Assembly: GCA_026874595.1 (NCBI GenBank)
Contig: CM049317.1
Coordinates: forward strand, 37,912,401 to 37,976,400
Reading direction: 5' to 3'
From: Sipunculus nudus
Taxonomy: Eukaryota > Annelida > Sipuncula > Golfingiida > Sipunculidae
Length of the DNA stretch: 64,000 bases
Shown here in pieces: positions 1 to 10,724 of this stretch (within the stretch, counting starts at the first letter, position 1; each line of letters starts with the position of its first letter). The notes beneath the pieces were generated by a model that had not been told where the DNA came from, did no database searches, and was given only the letters and a program-made list of their open reading frames with translations. The position numbers and the translations under genes are program-made.

Positions 1-169
1 CAGACGAACAACGGATTGACTGCCAGACACTTATCACTCAAATAATTATATATGTCAAAATATATGTCCCGTTTGCGGAGACCTCAGGGGAAGATACCGG
101 CACATGTTATTAAGCGATTGTATATATATACAGTCCCTACATGTGACTGTGATTTTTTATTGATTTCAG

Positions 170-230
170 GCTGGATATTTAAGAGAGACAAGTTCACCGT
201 TAACGACGTTGTGTTCTACCTACAGACCAG
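170..230 (+). CDS. Lipase exon a (N-terminal strand, ends VVFYLQT)
   Basis: The acceptor is tgatttcag and the donor is gtcagt. It reads IFKRDKFTVNDVVFYLQT, equal to the FLLYT-type strand that opens the family's catalytic domain. It needs 1 nt from an upstream exon and ends with 2 nt (AG), completed by T of the next exon to give Ser. Confidence 0.7.
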
Positions 231-331
231 GTCAGTAAAACACACGTACACTGACAATAATTTCATTTTGGCGTGCTTCCAAAGTTGTTGTATGTACGTG
301 TGGAGGTACGCCAAGGCAGCAGACTCCTTTG

Positions 332-373
<42 letters not shown>

Positions 374-3300
374 AGGCACTCGACAGTCACCAGGTGGGCA
401 TTATTAAGAGCACCAGTGGCATCGTCCCATGAACCGTTTTAGCCAATCACACTCGGGGTGTCGTTACTATGAGTGCCTGGCCAATCAATGTGAACGTATA
501 GAATAAAATGCTACTTTAAAATTTTCTGAACGGATTACAGCCCATAGCGGGACACTGGGTACTTCAGAGAGTGAGGGAATAAATTATAATTGATGTTCAG
601 ACTGTTTAAAACGGTTGTCAGTGGCTCCTCAATATATCACCGATGAAATTTCTGTGATATGTGTATATATGTACAAGGACACATAGTAAAACCCGGAAAA
701 ATTCGGAAAATCTCGGAAAAGGGATTTCGGGATTGATTTTAACGGGCAAGTCTCATCACTCGTGTGCAGAATCAGATGTTGTACAGAATAATCTTTGTTT
801 TGTCGAACAAAATAGCTCAATCATACACACGTAATTGATATAATGCTTTTCCGGGTGTTTAAATTGCTATAGTCAACTTTCCTAACTATTCCGAGAATTT
901 CCGAGTTTTACCGGGGTTTACTATGCGCCATATACATGTATGTTATAACGTTTGGCGTATTTTTGCGTCCTAGCCATTCAAACATAAGTTATTAGTGAAG
1001 GGGTGCTCGTGTTCTTGGATGTATTCAGGCATGCACTGTCGTCAATTGTTTTAACTGCTATTTCTCAGGTGGAAATTACATTTGTATTTTTCATGAAAGT
1101 TAAAATATAACAGCGTTTGGTGTATGGTTAATTTAGCAGCAGCTTTAAAAGACGGCGGTTATAACGAAACATAATATCTGATGTGACTGAAATATATGTA
1201 TGTAGATCACACGATTTGCATATCTTCTACTCTTAATGACCAAAATAATAGAAATACATTCGGTTAAGAACCATTCGATCAGCTATCATTATTTGTTATG
1301 TTTTATCTTGTGGGTGATTGGTTACTAGTTCCGCGCCCTCCCGCCAGGCGCTGCGCTTGAATCAGCCGGACAACATCCGCTCTGCAAGCTTCATCAGAGG
1401 TAAACCGGTCCGCTTCATCATCCACGGGTGGATGTCACATACCAGTAAACCCTGGATAATCCAGCTGTCCCAGGCTCTCATGAAAGTGGTTCGTACACGG
1501 ATACTCTATATCTATTATTTCCCTAATTTAAGTGACAATTTGAAGTAAGTTTCGTAGATGATTAAATCGGGTTCCGCTGCCGCTTCGTTTGTTTCCGGAC
1601 AACTCCTCTTAGACCTCTGGACGGATTTTTTTTCTGATTATGGGGTCGTATTTGAACTGGTGCCTTATAAATATGGATGACGCAACCTCCAATCCTTTTT
1701 GCAAAGTTTCCGTGTTTTTTTACTGATAATAGCACATATCTAAGGACTACTAAGTGTATTGTGCTGATATTGTACATGCGTGTATAGGCCTAGATCTTGA
1801 ATACCTTTATCTCGTACTCAAGACTGATGGCGCTATCTGCAATAGTTTTCATTTATATATCAAGAGTGGTTCAATGTATCTGTCCATCCGTCATGTAGAA
1901 CTTAATCGTACATTTACCAGGTGGCACCACTTATCTGCTTCTGAGGCTCAGTGGTAGAGCCCAGGACTCAAAGGCGGGAGATCGTGAGTTCGAAACTCAG
2001 CCGAGGCGGTGTTATTTTTCACTGTAAGCCCCCACCCAGGGTGAGCGGTCCGCAGGTTTAATGCGAAGGTCGTGCCCAACGGCCGTTTCACTAACAAAAG
2101 AATGCGCCTTTCGGGGTACCTCGGTGTAATGGCCAAGTAATGGGGTCGAATACACACCCAGGGGCCGCAAGGGTGCAGAAGTCACCGAGCCTTGTTAATA
2201 CAAGGATATTATGTGAGAGGAAGCGTGTGAAAAGATCCATATGTTTATCTCGGGAGTGGTTCAATGTATCCTCTAGTTTGTATGTCCAGAGATCTCGAAT
2301 ACCTTGATCTCCTACTCAAGCCTGGTGGCGCCACCTGTATCATTTATGAGTAGTGTACTTCTGTTTTAGTTAATATTACACAAATCACAAGGGTGGATAG
2401 ATTTTTCAGCTTGAAAGTTTGCACGTTTATTTACCATGAGAAGCTTCGTTGTAGACAAGATTGGTTGCGTCATCTACTGTCACGGTTTCGTAGAAAACAT
2501 TGATGTTCTAATTCCAGGAGTGGTTTGGCATACCGGTCTGTAATTTTGCATGTCCATCTTGGACAAATTTCGCCTACATGAAACTCGTTTTGACACCTAC
2601 AATCACATGTTTGTAGAAAACATTGATGCATTTTTCATAGAATTTGTTAAATTATTTGGCCTCAAATTTTGCATGTCCATAGAACTAGGATTGCATTATC
2701 TCTTGTATATGATAGAACCTGCAATCGTTTGTGTAGGCTGTTCATCTGTGTGTCTATATTTGGTGAAATCAAACATACCCCTGGAGTCGTTTGATGTATC
2801 AGCCTGAAATTTTGCGTCTAAAGATCTTTGATAGTTTAATCATGTGCGCATGATTGGTGGAACCACCTGCAATATTACATTTTGTTTCGTTCATGTGTGC
2901 GTCTTGCGATACTTTGGTATTAGATTTGAGCATTGTGTAGATATATTACAATGAATTATAAAATTGAATTGGAGTAGCTGGTCATATTCTTACATCTATC
3001 AATATCCATGTTTACTGTATGAATAAAAAATGGTCACTAGCAGTTGAGATATTTTCCTGATTTTGAGAAATAGTTGTGTCGATAATAAACGATAAACTAG
3101 AAGCGATGTATTTGTTGCAAATCTGTACTGCTTGTCACTTAATTGTCTTAACTGATGTGCCATTTTTTCGATAGTTTTTTATATTAAACAAAAAAAAAAT
3201 CTTATCCATTTTCCATACAATTCTAAATGCTTCGTAGCAGCACTACTGAGTACAAGGAGCTCGTTCACGAAAAACATACAGAAAAAAATCCACCATGCCG

Positions 3301-6300
3301 TAAATATTGTGTGTGTGTGTGTGTGTGTGTGGCCTAGCCCGTCAGTCTGTTCATATTTATTTTATTCTGTCTCTCTGTGTCTTCGCCGTCGTTAACGTTA
3401 ATTCATCCCCTGTCTTTACTGACAGACTCCACAGAATGTGATAATCGTGGACTGGAACAAGGGAGCCAAAACAATCAACTATTTTCACGCTGCCAAAAAC
3501 ACACGCGTTGTCGGAGAGGCCTTGGCCAAATTCATCCTGCTGCTACAGCGACATTTCAGGGTATCACGTGACCAAGTGCATCTAATTGGCCACAGTCTTG
3601 GCGGTCACGTTTCAGCAAACGCTGGCAAGAGATTACGAAATCCTAAAATAGGCAGAATATCAGGTAAGGCATGAATGAAGAAAAAGGAAAACAAAAGTAA
3701 CACTAGCTGGGATCCATGGATTATCGGTATGAAATTAAATTATTAGGTGTGGGAATCAATGTAAATATTTTGTGTTTTAACTGAAACCTTTTTTCCAAAA
3801 TATCACCACTTGATCGGATACAGTGATAATCAGGATGTACCTGATATAACGTGATATAACGTGTTAACGTATGATTTGCCTCTCTCTCCCACACACATAT
3901 ACACGGGCTTCTTAATTCAACGTTATACGTTACTTTTAGAATGTAGGCTAATTAAATAATAACGATTGACCAATTAATACAAGGCAGTCTCTAAGTCTAT
4001 ATGATAACAGATTAGTAGGAGATTGCTTTCGTATCGAATTCTTATGGACCCACAAAGGAACGTCAGATAGGGTGGGAAGGGATGAGGGGTCACACTTTTG
4101 TTCTGAAAGTAAATTAATCCCCATAACATACCTTTACTTTCCTGCCATTCAGGTATGGATGTTCCAGACATCGGGTTTGATGTTGATGATAATGACGACA
4201 CTTTAGATCCAAGTGACGCAGATTTTGTTGACGAGATCCACTCGCAATTGTCCATCAGCAGGAAAGGCCATGCTGACTTTTACCCAAACGGTGGCTTCAG
4301 TAACATGCCAGGCTGCGGGGAATCATGGGATGACGTGGACTCGGAAGATGATCTCAGTTCTCAGGATGACGTCACCAGCGAGGACCTGGAAGAACTGTTC
4401 CCGGATGACGACGCCGAGCCTGTTACTCTGGCCCGTAGAAAAAGTAAATTTCAAATCAACAGTTTACTCCAAATACAGCTTTCTGTTTAATATCTATCTG
4501 TATATTTACGTGTAAATGTTTGGTGACAGGGAATCTTCATAAACATAAAATGAAATTAAACATAAAATCACTAGATGTCAAGGAAAGTTTGCCAAATATT
4601 ACTAACTAAACGACCTTGCAGAGGTCGAGCGCTTGCCAGAAATGATATCGAAACAGTCCAATGAATGAACAATGACATAGAGGAAGAAAATGAGCCAATG
4701 TGACAAAGTTATGATTAAACAAGTTTTTGACATGTTTTATGACCTTGATGACCTTGACCCTGATCAAAATAATTCCTGTGGCCTTTAGAAGGCTATATGT
4801 CATGAGCAAGAACAAGCAAGAAGGCGAAATTGATAACAACTGACAAACAGACAGACATACTGACAAAGTGAACCGTCTTGGATAACGGATGACCAGTCAA
4901 AAGTTGTGTTGAAGGTGAAGAGGAACAAAATGAGCTATAGTTTATGTAGGTAAGATTTATATTTTAGCGATATGGCTTAACATTTATAAAATGTAGTGTT
5001 TCGAGTGCAGCGCCCCCAAGCGGCTATATTCGGGAAACGAAAAACTGTTACGAGATATTGGTGTAAGACGTAAGATGTACCAGTTTCAAAAGGATTCCTG
5101 CAAAACTGTGGCCTGTAGATTGCTAATTGTAAGACGTAAGAACCAGCAGGCAGGCGAAATTGAGGACTACTGACAAAGTGGCAGTTCTGAGGTAACAGAA
5201 GAAAGATTGTGGGGAAGGTATAGAGGAGCAAAATGTGCTATAGTTTATGTAGGTGAGGTTTATAATCGAAGATTTCCGGCAAGCAACAAACAGACATACG
5301 CAACTGACCAAAATGCTGGTCGAAATCGTAAATTTCCGGCAAGCAGTAACAAAATTGTCCCAAGTAATAGGTGACGTTCAGCTGAACTAGTCACACTACT
5401 AACGTCACATGATTTTTTTATTTACAAGGTGAATTTACATCTGCACATCCAATGTCTATTAATGTTTAGACGATTTTTGCCCCCTTACATGACATTGATA
5501 ATTGGACTGTCTTAATCATTCATAATTATTTCATTCAATTAACTTCAAGGAAAAGCTGAACTTCATGCAACTATATCCCAGTGTTTGTAAGTTCTGGAGA
5601 ATTGGTAAGACGTCCTAGTTGTAGGAATGGACGACGATGTGCCCACGACTTCTGGTTTGGCCTCCATTATTTGCAAGCCACAGGTTGCAGGAAACCTGGT
5701 CCTGGTGGCCAGTCTGAGCTCCCTGTAATACAGTAGTGTACTATAGTTGTGTGAAGTTAGTATCATAGTTCTTTATCAGTCTGAGCTCCTTTCAATACAG
5801 TAGTGTAGTATAGCAGTGTGATGTTAGTATCACAGTTCATTTACGGTCTGAGCTCCCTGTGTTACAGTAGTGTAGTATAGCTGTGTGAGGTAAGTATCAC
5901 AGTTCATTATAAGTCTGAGCTCCTTGTAATACAGTAGTGTAGTATAGCTGTGTGAAGTAAGTATCACAGTTCATTATCAGACTGAGCTCCTTGTAAGGCA
6001 GTAGTGTAGTATAACTGTGTAAAGTTAGTATCACAGTTCATTATCAGACTGAGCTCCTTGTAATACAGTAGTGTAGTATAGCTGTGTGAAGTAAGTGTCA
6101 CATTTCATTATCAGTCTGAGCTCCTTGTAATACAGTAGTGTAGTATAACTGTGTGAAGTAAGTATCACAGTTCATTATAAGTCTGAGCTCCTTGTAATAC
6201 AGTAGTGTAGTATAGCTGTGTGAAGTAAGTATCACAGTTCATTATCAGTCTGAGCTCCTTGTAATACAGTAGTGTAGTATAACTGTGTGAAGTAAGTATC

Positions 6301-9300
6301 ACAGTTCATTATAAGTCTGAGCTCCTTGTAATACAATAGTGTAGTATAGCTGTGTAAAGTTAGTATCACAGTTCATTATCAGACTGAGCTCCTTGTAATA
6401 CAGTAGTGTAGTATAGCTGTGTGAAGTAAGTATCACAGTTCATTATCAGTCTGAGCTCCTTGTAATACAGTAGTGTAGTATAGCTGTGTGAAGTAAGTAT
6501 CACAGTTCATTATAAGTCTGAGCTCCTTGTAATACAGTAGTGTAGTATAGCTGTGTGAAGTAAGTATCACAGTTCATTATAAGTCTGAGCTCCTTGTAAT
6601 ACAGTAGTGTAGTATAGCTGTGTGAAGTAAGTATCACAGTTCATTATCAGACTGAGCTCCTTGTAATACAGTAGTGTAGTATAGCTGTGTAAAGTTAGTA
6701 TCACAGTTCATTATCAGACTGAGCTCCTTGTAATACAGTAGTGTAGTATAGCTGTGTGAAGTAAGTATCACAGTTCATTATCAGTCTGAGCTCCTTGTAA
6801 TACAGTAGTGTAGTATAACTGTGTGAAGTAAGTATCACAGTTTATTATTAGTCTGAGCTCCTTGTAATACAGTAGTGTAGTATAGCTGTGTGAAGGTAGT
6901 ATCACAGTTCATTAACGGTCTGAGCTCTCTGTAATACAGTAGTGTAGTATATCTGTGTGAAGTTAGTATCACAGTTCATTATCAGACTGAGCTCCTTGTA
7001 ATACAGTAGTGTAGTATAACTGTGTAAATCGCGTAATATAACAAGTTACCTGGGGGACTTACACCGATAGAATTTTGCAGTTGTCAACCTATGGTGCCTA
7101 CGATCTCATTTCATGTTGCTGTTCGGTCAGTTGTTTTATCAGTATTAATTTGTACCAAGGAGAAATCACTTAAGATGTATAGAGTTACCGTACAAGGATT
7201 TGACGAGGCTCCGAAGCATGGCTTCCGGATACGTAACGAGCCCGTGATGATAAAACATGAAACCCAAAAGGCTTTAAAGGGACGCATTAACACGTCACAG
7301 TTATTTAATAAGCCTAACTGTGAGCTTATGCGAAGGTGTGGCGTCGTCCGCACGTTAACCCATACCATCTCAAAAACGACAGGAGCAAGCATCACCAAAT
7401 TTTATGAAAAAAATCCGTCATCTAAAAAAATCGGATTTTTACTTTTTTTTTTTTTTTTTGCTATCTGCCTTTACTTAGATTTTACAGGGAAACAGCTAAA
7501 ATATTTTAAAAAATCTTTTTCTCCGAAACTGTTCAGCCAAATTGTCCAATATTTCACAGAAATGATCCAATGAAATTTCTTTAGATTGTGCGAATGGTTC
7601 GATTTCGGTGATTTTTGGCCGAACTTAGTCATTTGGCCAAAAGGAGCATACCAAAATTACAATCCCGGAAACAGCTGGAGCTATCATTACCAAATTTTAT
7701 GCAAATGTTGGTCACACGAGTCAAATTATATAGAGGTATTGGGTCTCCCCCCCCCCCCCCCGCATCGACCTTGATTGTCGGTACATTAACCCATAGTTTT
7801 CAGGAACAACAGGAGCTAGTCTCCCTAAATTTTACGCACAGATCAGTCACATATCAAATGTTGTTGTATTGTACTTTTTGTGGCGCCACCTGCATTGACA
7901 TACATTTTCCTGGGGGGGGGGGGGGGGGGGGAGCTTGAAAACCTTTAAAAGTCTTCTTCTCCGAAATCATTCAGCCAAATCGTTCAATATTTCAAAGAAA
8001 TTATCCGAGAGATCATCTCTCTTAAGTTTGTTCAAATAGTTTTGGTTCGATGAATTTTCGCAGAGTAACTGGAATTTGATCTTAGTCATTTTTCGCAAAA
8101 AAGATCATACTAACATAAAAATCGCAGGGACAAGAGGAGCTAGCATCACATATGAGTCATATGATCACATGACCCTTATATTTGACACTGAGGTTTTTGT
8201 GGCGTAACCTACATCGACTCGTTTTTTTGTTTTTGTTTTTTTAAGGACAAAAAAAAAAACTCGTTATTTTAGCCTCTTTCAGCTGGTATCAGAATTGATT
8301 GGTTTCATTAATTTTTGGGCAGTTTATTTCAAACTGAGGGCTGCAATAGTCTTCTTCTGCAAAACTGTTGTTTCAACTTCCGTAACATTAAACATAAATC
8401 ATTCTCAAGCGGCCTTTGTTCATTTTTACTGAGATGATTTTTGACAGATTTATTGGATTAATGATAGGACTAAAATACTCTGGTGAACAAAGCTAGCCTA
8501 ATAGTTTTATTGTATTAACAAATTAAGCTCTTTTGGTATATAAACAGAGTTTTACTGGCAACATAAACAATTGGTGTCCATATCCTGCTCATGTGTAAGA
8601 TAGATCCAAGATTGAAATATATCTGTATTCTGATTTTGCTTTCAATGGGCATCTGTTATCATTCTAAACATTTTGATCTAAAAGCCTATGTGTAGCTTGA
8701 AAAAAGCATTGTAGTCAAAGTCTTTCAGTATATATATAAACAGATTTGGCATCATGCCCAGATTTTGTCTGTATCTATAAAAAAAGCTTGGCAGACGGCC
8801 TCATGTTTTAGATTCGACAACAGTCCAAGTTTCAGTCTAGATCTATTTATAGCTTTGGCAGACAGCCAACTTGATCAGATTTTTCAATAGGTCAAGAGTT
8901 CACTCAGCTTGGCCAGCCAAGTGCACCTGACTAAAAATAAGTTTGATGTATTTGCCTGAAATTTGGCCTGTCTATACATCTTCGATATCTTTCTCGTACA
9001 CAAGATTGGAGTTGCATCGTATTATGATTTTTGCAGTGTATGTCCCTGCTTATTTCTCAGAAGGGATTTGATACATAATCCTGAAAATGTGCATATCTAT
9101 TCATATCGGGTAGCTTCATCGTATGCAAGACTGTGGATCCACCTACAATAATTTCGCACAGTGTATGTCCTTACTAATATATAAGGAGTGATTTGACATA
9201 TCAGCCTGGAATTATGCATGTCTATGCATCTCGGACAGTTTATCGTACACAAGACTTGTTGCGCCACCTACTATTGATTTTTGGTTTCATACATCTGTGC

Positions 9301-10724
9301 ACATAGCCCAAGAGTGGTTTGAAGTATCTGTCTGAAATGTTGCATGCCCTTCCATCTTCGATGACTTTCTCGGATACAAGAATTGTGGCGCCACCTACAG
9401 TAATTTGGTGTGCAAGCATGCCAGTATTTCGGGAATGTGTAATTCGTGCTTATACTCGGGTTTAAAATATTTAGTATTTGCTTATTACTTTTACATGTAC
9501 TTGAAAAGTAATGGTCCAACATGAAAGCATATTATACCGGATGTATATCCCATTTCACAATAGGCTGTAGGTCTTGTTGTTGACATTAATTTGAATAACC
9601 CGTGTCTGTTTTTCTGCAGGACACCTCATGGACACATTCAACATTTTGAGGTGTAACCACGTGATAGTTACACGGTTCTACCTGGAATCTGTTACCAACA
9701 GGCCCTGCAGGTTCCGGTCCCGGGCGTGTTCGTCCTGGAGTAACTACCAGGTATATCTCCTCTTGATCATCAGTAACTCCATCTATGCATGATCAGTTCT
9801 TATGGATTAAATTGTGTAAATATTTTAAAAAAATGTCTGGTATTCTGATTTGTAAGGCATCATAAAGTTCCCGGCAGAAAAATCACTAGGCATCGGGATT
9901 CAGGTCAATTCCATCATGTGATATTGTGCCAGAGGGCCCTATAAAATGTCATAAATATCGCAGGTAAATAGACGTAAATATAGATGTCGACAGAGGTCAT
10001 ATTTATCAGTTGTAACAAAGATTAGTCGATATTAACACACGGCCTTCAGATTATGTAACTATGTGATGTGAATTTTAAAATTTACTTATTTTCCTTTCAT
10101 TTTACTATTCACAGAGCGGGGCATGCCGTCGTAACGATGTGAACTACATGGGCTACCATGCGACGCCACCTCGCGGAGGAAGGAAGACTTACTTCCTGAA
10201 GCTCAATGAGCGGGCGCCATATTGCAGTACGTTTACTTGGTTTTCTCCAACGTGTACCATTTCACGTCTCCTCGGGTACCTTTATGTTACACACTTGTTT
10301 GTTTAAAGGCGTGTCTGTTTGTTTTTGTAATATTTCAGTTCTGATTCTTTCCACCAGTTCTCTATTCATTATCGATATATTTTTGTATTGTTTTATGATG
10401 TATCTTCACACACATCTTTAAAATACCAATAAACCTACACTTCAATATACTCCTAAACAGTAATAATCCTATAGTTACAAATTCTCTGAAAGTAACAATT
10501 GTATATTGCCATGGAAAGAAGCAGCACAGAGTTTACAAATTAATATTTTTATTAATTTTCCCAGTAATTACTCTACGCATGAGCGTAAACAGAGTAGCAA
10601 ATTAAAATCAATAAATTATAATATAGAAATATTATGATATAAGAAACATACCCCATGATGCTATAAATGTAAAGTAACATATTATGTGTTAATTAATTTT
10701 GTTTCTGTGTTTGCAGAAGCTTGA
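170..10724 (+). CDS. Secreted lipase of the pancreatic lipase / PLA1 family, 5'-partial, seven visible exons
   Basis: Spliced gene for an alpha/beta-hydrolase lipase that should cleave acyl esters of glycerolipids outside the cell. Exons are 170-230, 1329-1488, 3426-3663, 4153-4443, 9620-9750, 10115-10226 and 10717-10724. All are bounded by AG/GT and all junction phases agree, giving about 333 codons. Visible motifs: RFIIHGW (oxyanion side), VIIVDWN, GHSLGGH (nucleophile Ser), GRISGMDVPD (acid Asp in the place of pancreatic lipase GLDP), LDPSDADFVDEIH, HADFYPNGG, and LRCNHVIVTRFYLES (catalytic His), so the triad is complete. No PLAT domain follows, as in PLA1-type and many invertebrate lipases. 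Odd points: a short beta9 loop, and 53 residues between the two lid cysteines against about 23 in pancreatic lipase, acidic and ending RRKR. The signal-peptide exon is outside the window. The end of exon 2 (1485 or 1488) and the final KA-stop are the least certain parts. Confidence 0.85.
231..1328 (+). other. Lipase intron with short TA microsatellite
   Basis: Intron of about 1.1 kb. (TA)n occupies 338-370. Two partly matching segments, around 690-730 and 880-930 (CGGAAAATTCGGAAAA and its reverse-complement-like form), form an inverted repeat, perhaps a short MITE. No coding signal is seen. Confidence 0.5.
1329..1488 (+). CDS. Lipase exon b (FIIHGW oxyanion strand)
   Basis: Acceptor ggttactag. 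The leading T completes the codon left open by the previous exon. It encodes the LNQPDNIRSASF segment and RFIIHGW, the strand and oxyanion loop before the first helix. The end is ambiguous by one codon: AAA|GTGGTT or GTG|GTTCGT, both phase 0 and neither a strong donor. Confidence 0.8.
1937..2210 (+). repeat. tRNA-derived SINE
   Basis: An A-box-like segment (ggctcagtggtagagc, about 1945-1960) and a perfect B-box core (gagttcgaaac, 1986-1996) are spaced as in a tRNA. The acceptor ends do not pair as in a functional tRNA, and about 200 bp of unrelated body follows. It sits inside a GGTGGCACCAC-bearing repeat unit. The right end is uncertain. Confidence 0.65.
2215..2930 (-). repeat. Degenerate 125-140 bp GGTGGCGCCACC repeat units (reverse orientation)
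   Basis: Diverged units with the order 'gaagtatc..cctgaaattttgcatgtcc..cttcgat..cgtacacaag..ggtggcgccacctgc' recur near 2240-2350, 2400-2600 and 2640-2880. Read on the minus strand they match the units at 60.8-61.8 kb: palindrome, then gcaaaattt, then caaaccact. Confidence 0.5.
3308..3331. repeat. (GT)n microsatellite
   Basis: Uninterrupted GT dinucleotides, just upstream of lipase exon c. Confidence 0.95.
3426..3663 (+). CDS. Lipase exon c (nucleophile elbow GHSLGGH)
   Basis: Acceptor ttactgacag, donor gtaagg. It starts in phase 0 with TPQNVIIVDWN and includes the GHSLGGH elbow with the catalytic serine. It ends inside GRIS-G with 1 nt left over. This is the strongest family match in the gene. 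Confidence 0.92.
4153..4443 (+). CDS. Lipase exon d (acid residue, PNGG, first lid cysteine and acidic lid)
   Basis: Acceptor gccattcag, donor gtaaat. It opens with G-MDVPD (acid residue), then LDPSDADFVDEIH and HADFYPNGG, then NMPGC, the first lid cysteine. The 3' third encodes an Asp/Glu-rich stretch without aromatic lid helices and ends ARRK plus 1 nt, which with the next exon gives ARRKR. Confidence 0.88.
4610..5400. repeat. Repeat family C (about 331-bp unit), two diverged units
   Basis: Shares phrases with 19750-21430: 'gacaaacagacagacatactgacaaagtg', 'gaggaagaaaatgagc', 'gcagcgcccccaagcgg', 'tatattcgggaaa', 'gagatattggtgtaagacgtaagatgtaccagtttcaaaagg'. Lies in the intron after lipase exon d. 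(Phrases are partial matches; none is a gene.). Confidence 0.6.
5708..7029. repeat. 67-bp minisatellite, about 20 copies
   Basis: Unit begins TCTGAGCTCCTTGTAATACA and ends TTCATTATAAG. Copies start near 5711, 5779, 5847, 5914 and so on to about 6985. Variants alternate (AGCTGTGTGAAG / AACTGTGTGAAG; AAGTAAGT / AAGTTAGT; TATAAG / TATCAG), which suggests a higher-order multi-unit duplication. Most copies carry GAAGTAAGTAT, a strong 5'-splice-site match on the gene's sense strand. Confidence 0.95.
7030..8938. other. Lipase intron, no gene seen
   Basis: Long intronic stretch with diverged repeats around 7380-8220 (phrases such as 'accaaattttatgaaaaa', 'ttctccgaaatcattcagccaaat', 'tggcgccacctgcattgac' recur). 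It has a poly-C tract at about 7747-7760 and a poly-G tract at about 7912-7931. The 160-codon open frame at 7091-7573 has no recognisable domain and lies in these repeats. Confidence 0.5.
8939..9410 (-). repeat. Three 125-130 bp GGTGGCGCCACC units (reverse orientation)
   Basis: Palindrome cores at about 9136 (degenerate), 9261 and 9389, spaced 125 and 128 bp. The reverse complement of the last unit aligns with the units near 61160-61260 (palindrome, then a 'aagaaagctatcc'-like run, then 'caaaccact'). Confidence 0.6.
9620..9750 (+). CDS. Lipase exon e (catalytic His, second lid cysteine)
   Basis: Acceptor tttctgcag, donor gtatat. The first two bases complete the Arg of RRKR. LRCNHVIVTRFYLES matches the family's CNHLRSYKYY segment: Cys closes the lid and His is the third triad residue. 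Ends in phase 0 after WSNYQ. It lies 5.2 kb from the previous exon, across a repeat-filled intron. Confidence 0.88.
10115..10226 (+). CDS. Lipase exon f (C-terminal strand, YFLKLN)
   Basis: Acceptor tattcacag, donor GTACGT. It encodes a Cys-rich loop and MGYHATPP...TYFLKLNERAPYC, equal to the MGHYA...KFYLDT region that ends the lipase domain. Leaves 1 nt for the final exon. Confidence 0.82.
10717..10724 (+). CDS. Lipase terminal coding exon (two codons and stop)
   Basis: A good acceptor (tgtttgcag) is followed, in the phase set by exon f, by AA-GCT-TGA, so the protein would end YCKA. The rest of the exon would be 3'UTR. A longer reading in another frame runs on to 11118, but that frame does not fit the upstream exon. 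Confidence 0.5.

Noticed and set aside
1937-2010. Possible functional tRNA gene
   Set aside because: A and B boxes are good but the two ends do not pair into an acceptor stem and no clean anticodon arm forms. A SINE fits better.
5708-7029. CRISPR-like array of regular repeats
   Set aside because: Units are contiguous 67-bp tandem copies with no unique spacers, in an animal intron.
7091-7573. 160-codon plus-strand frame
   Set aside because: No recognisable domain. The tail is a run of poly-T and repeat sequence, and it lies in a lipase intron among diverged repeats.
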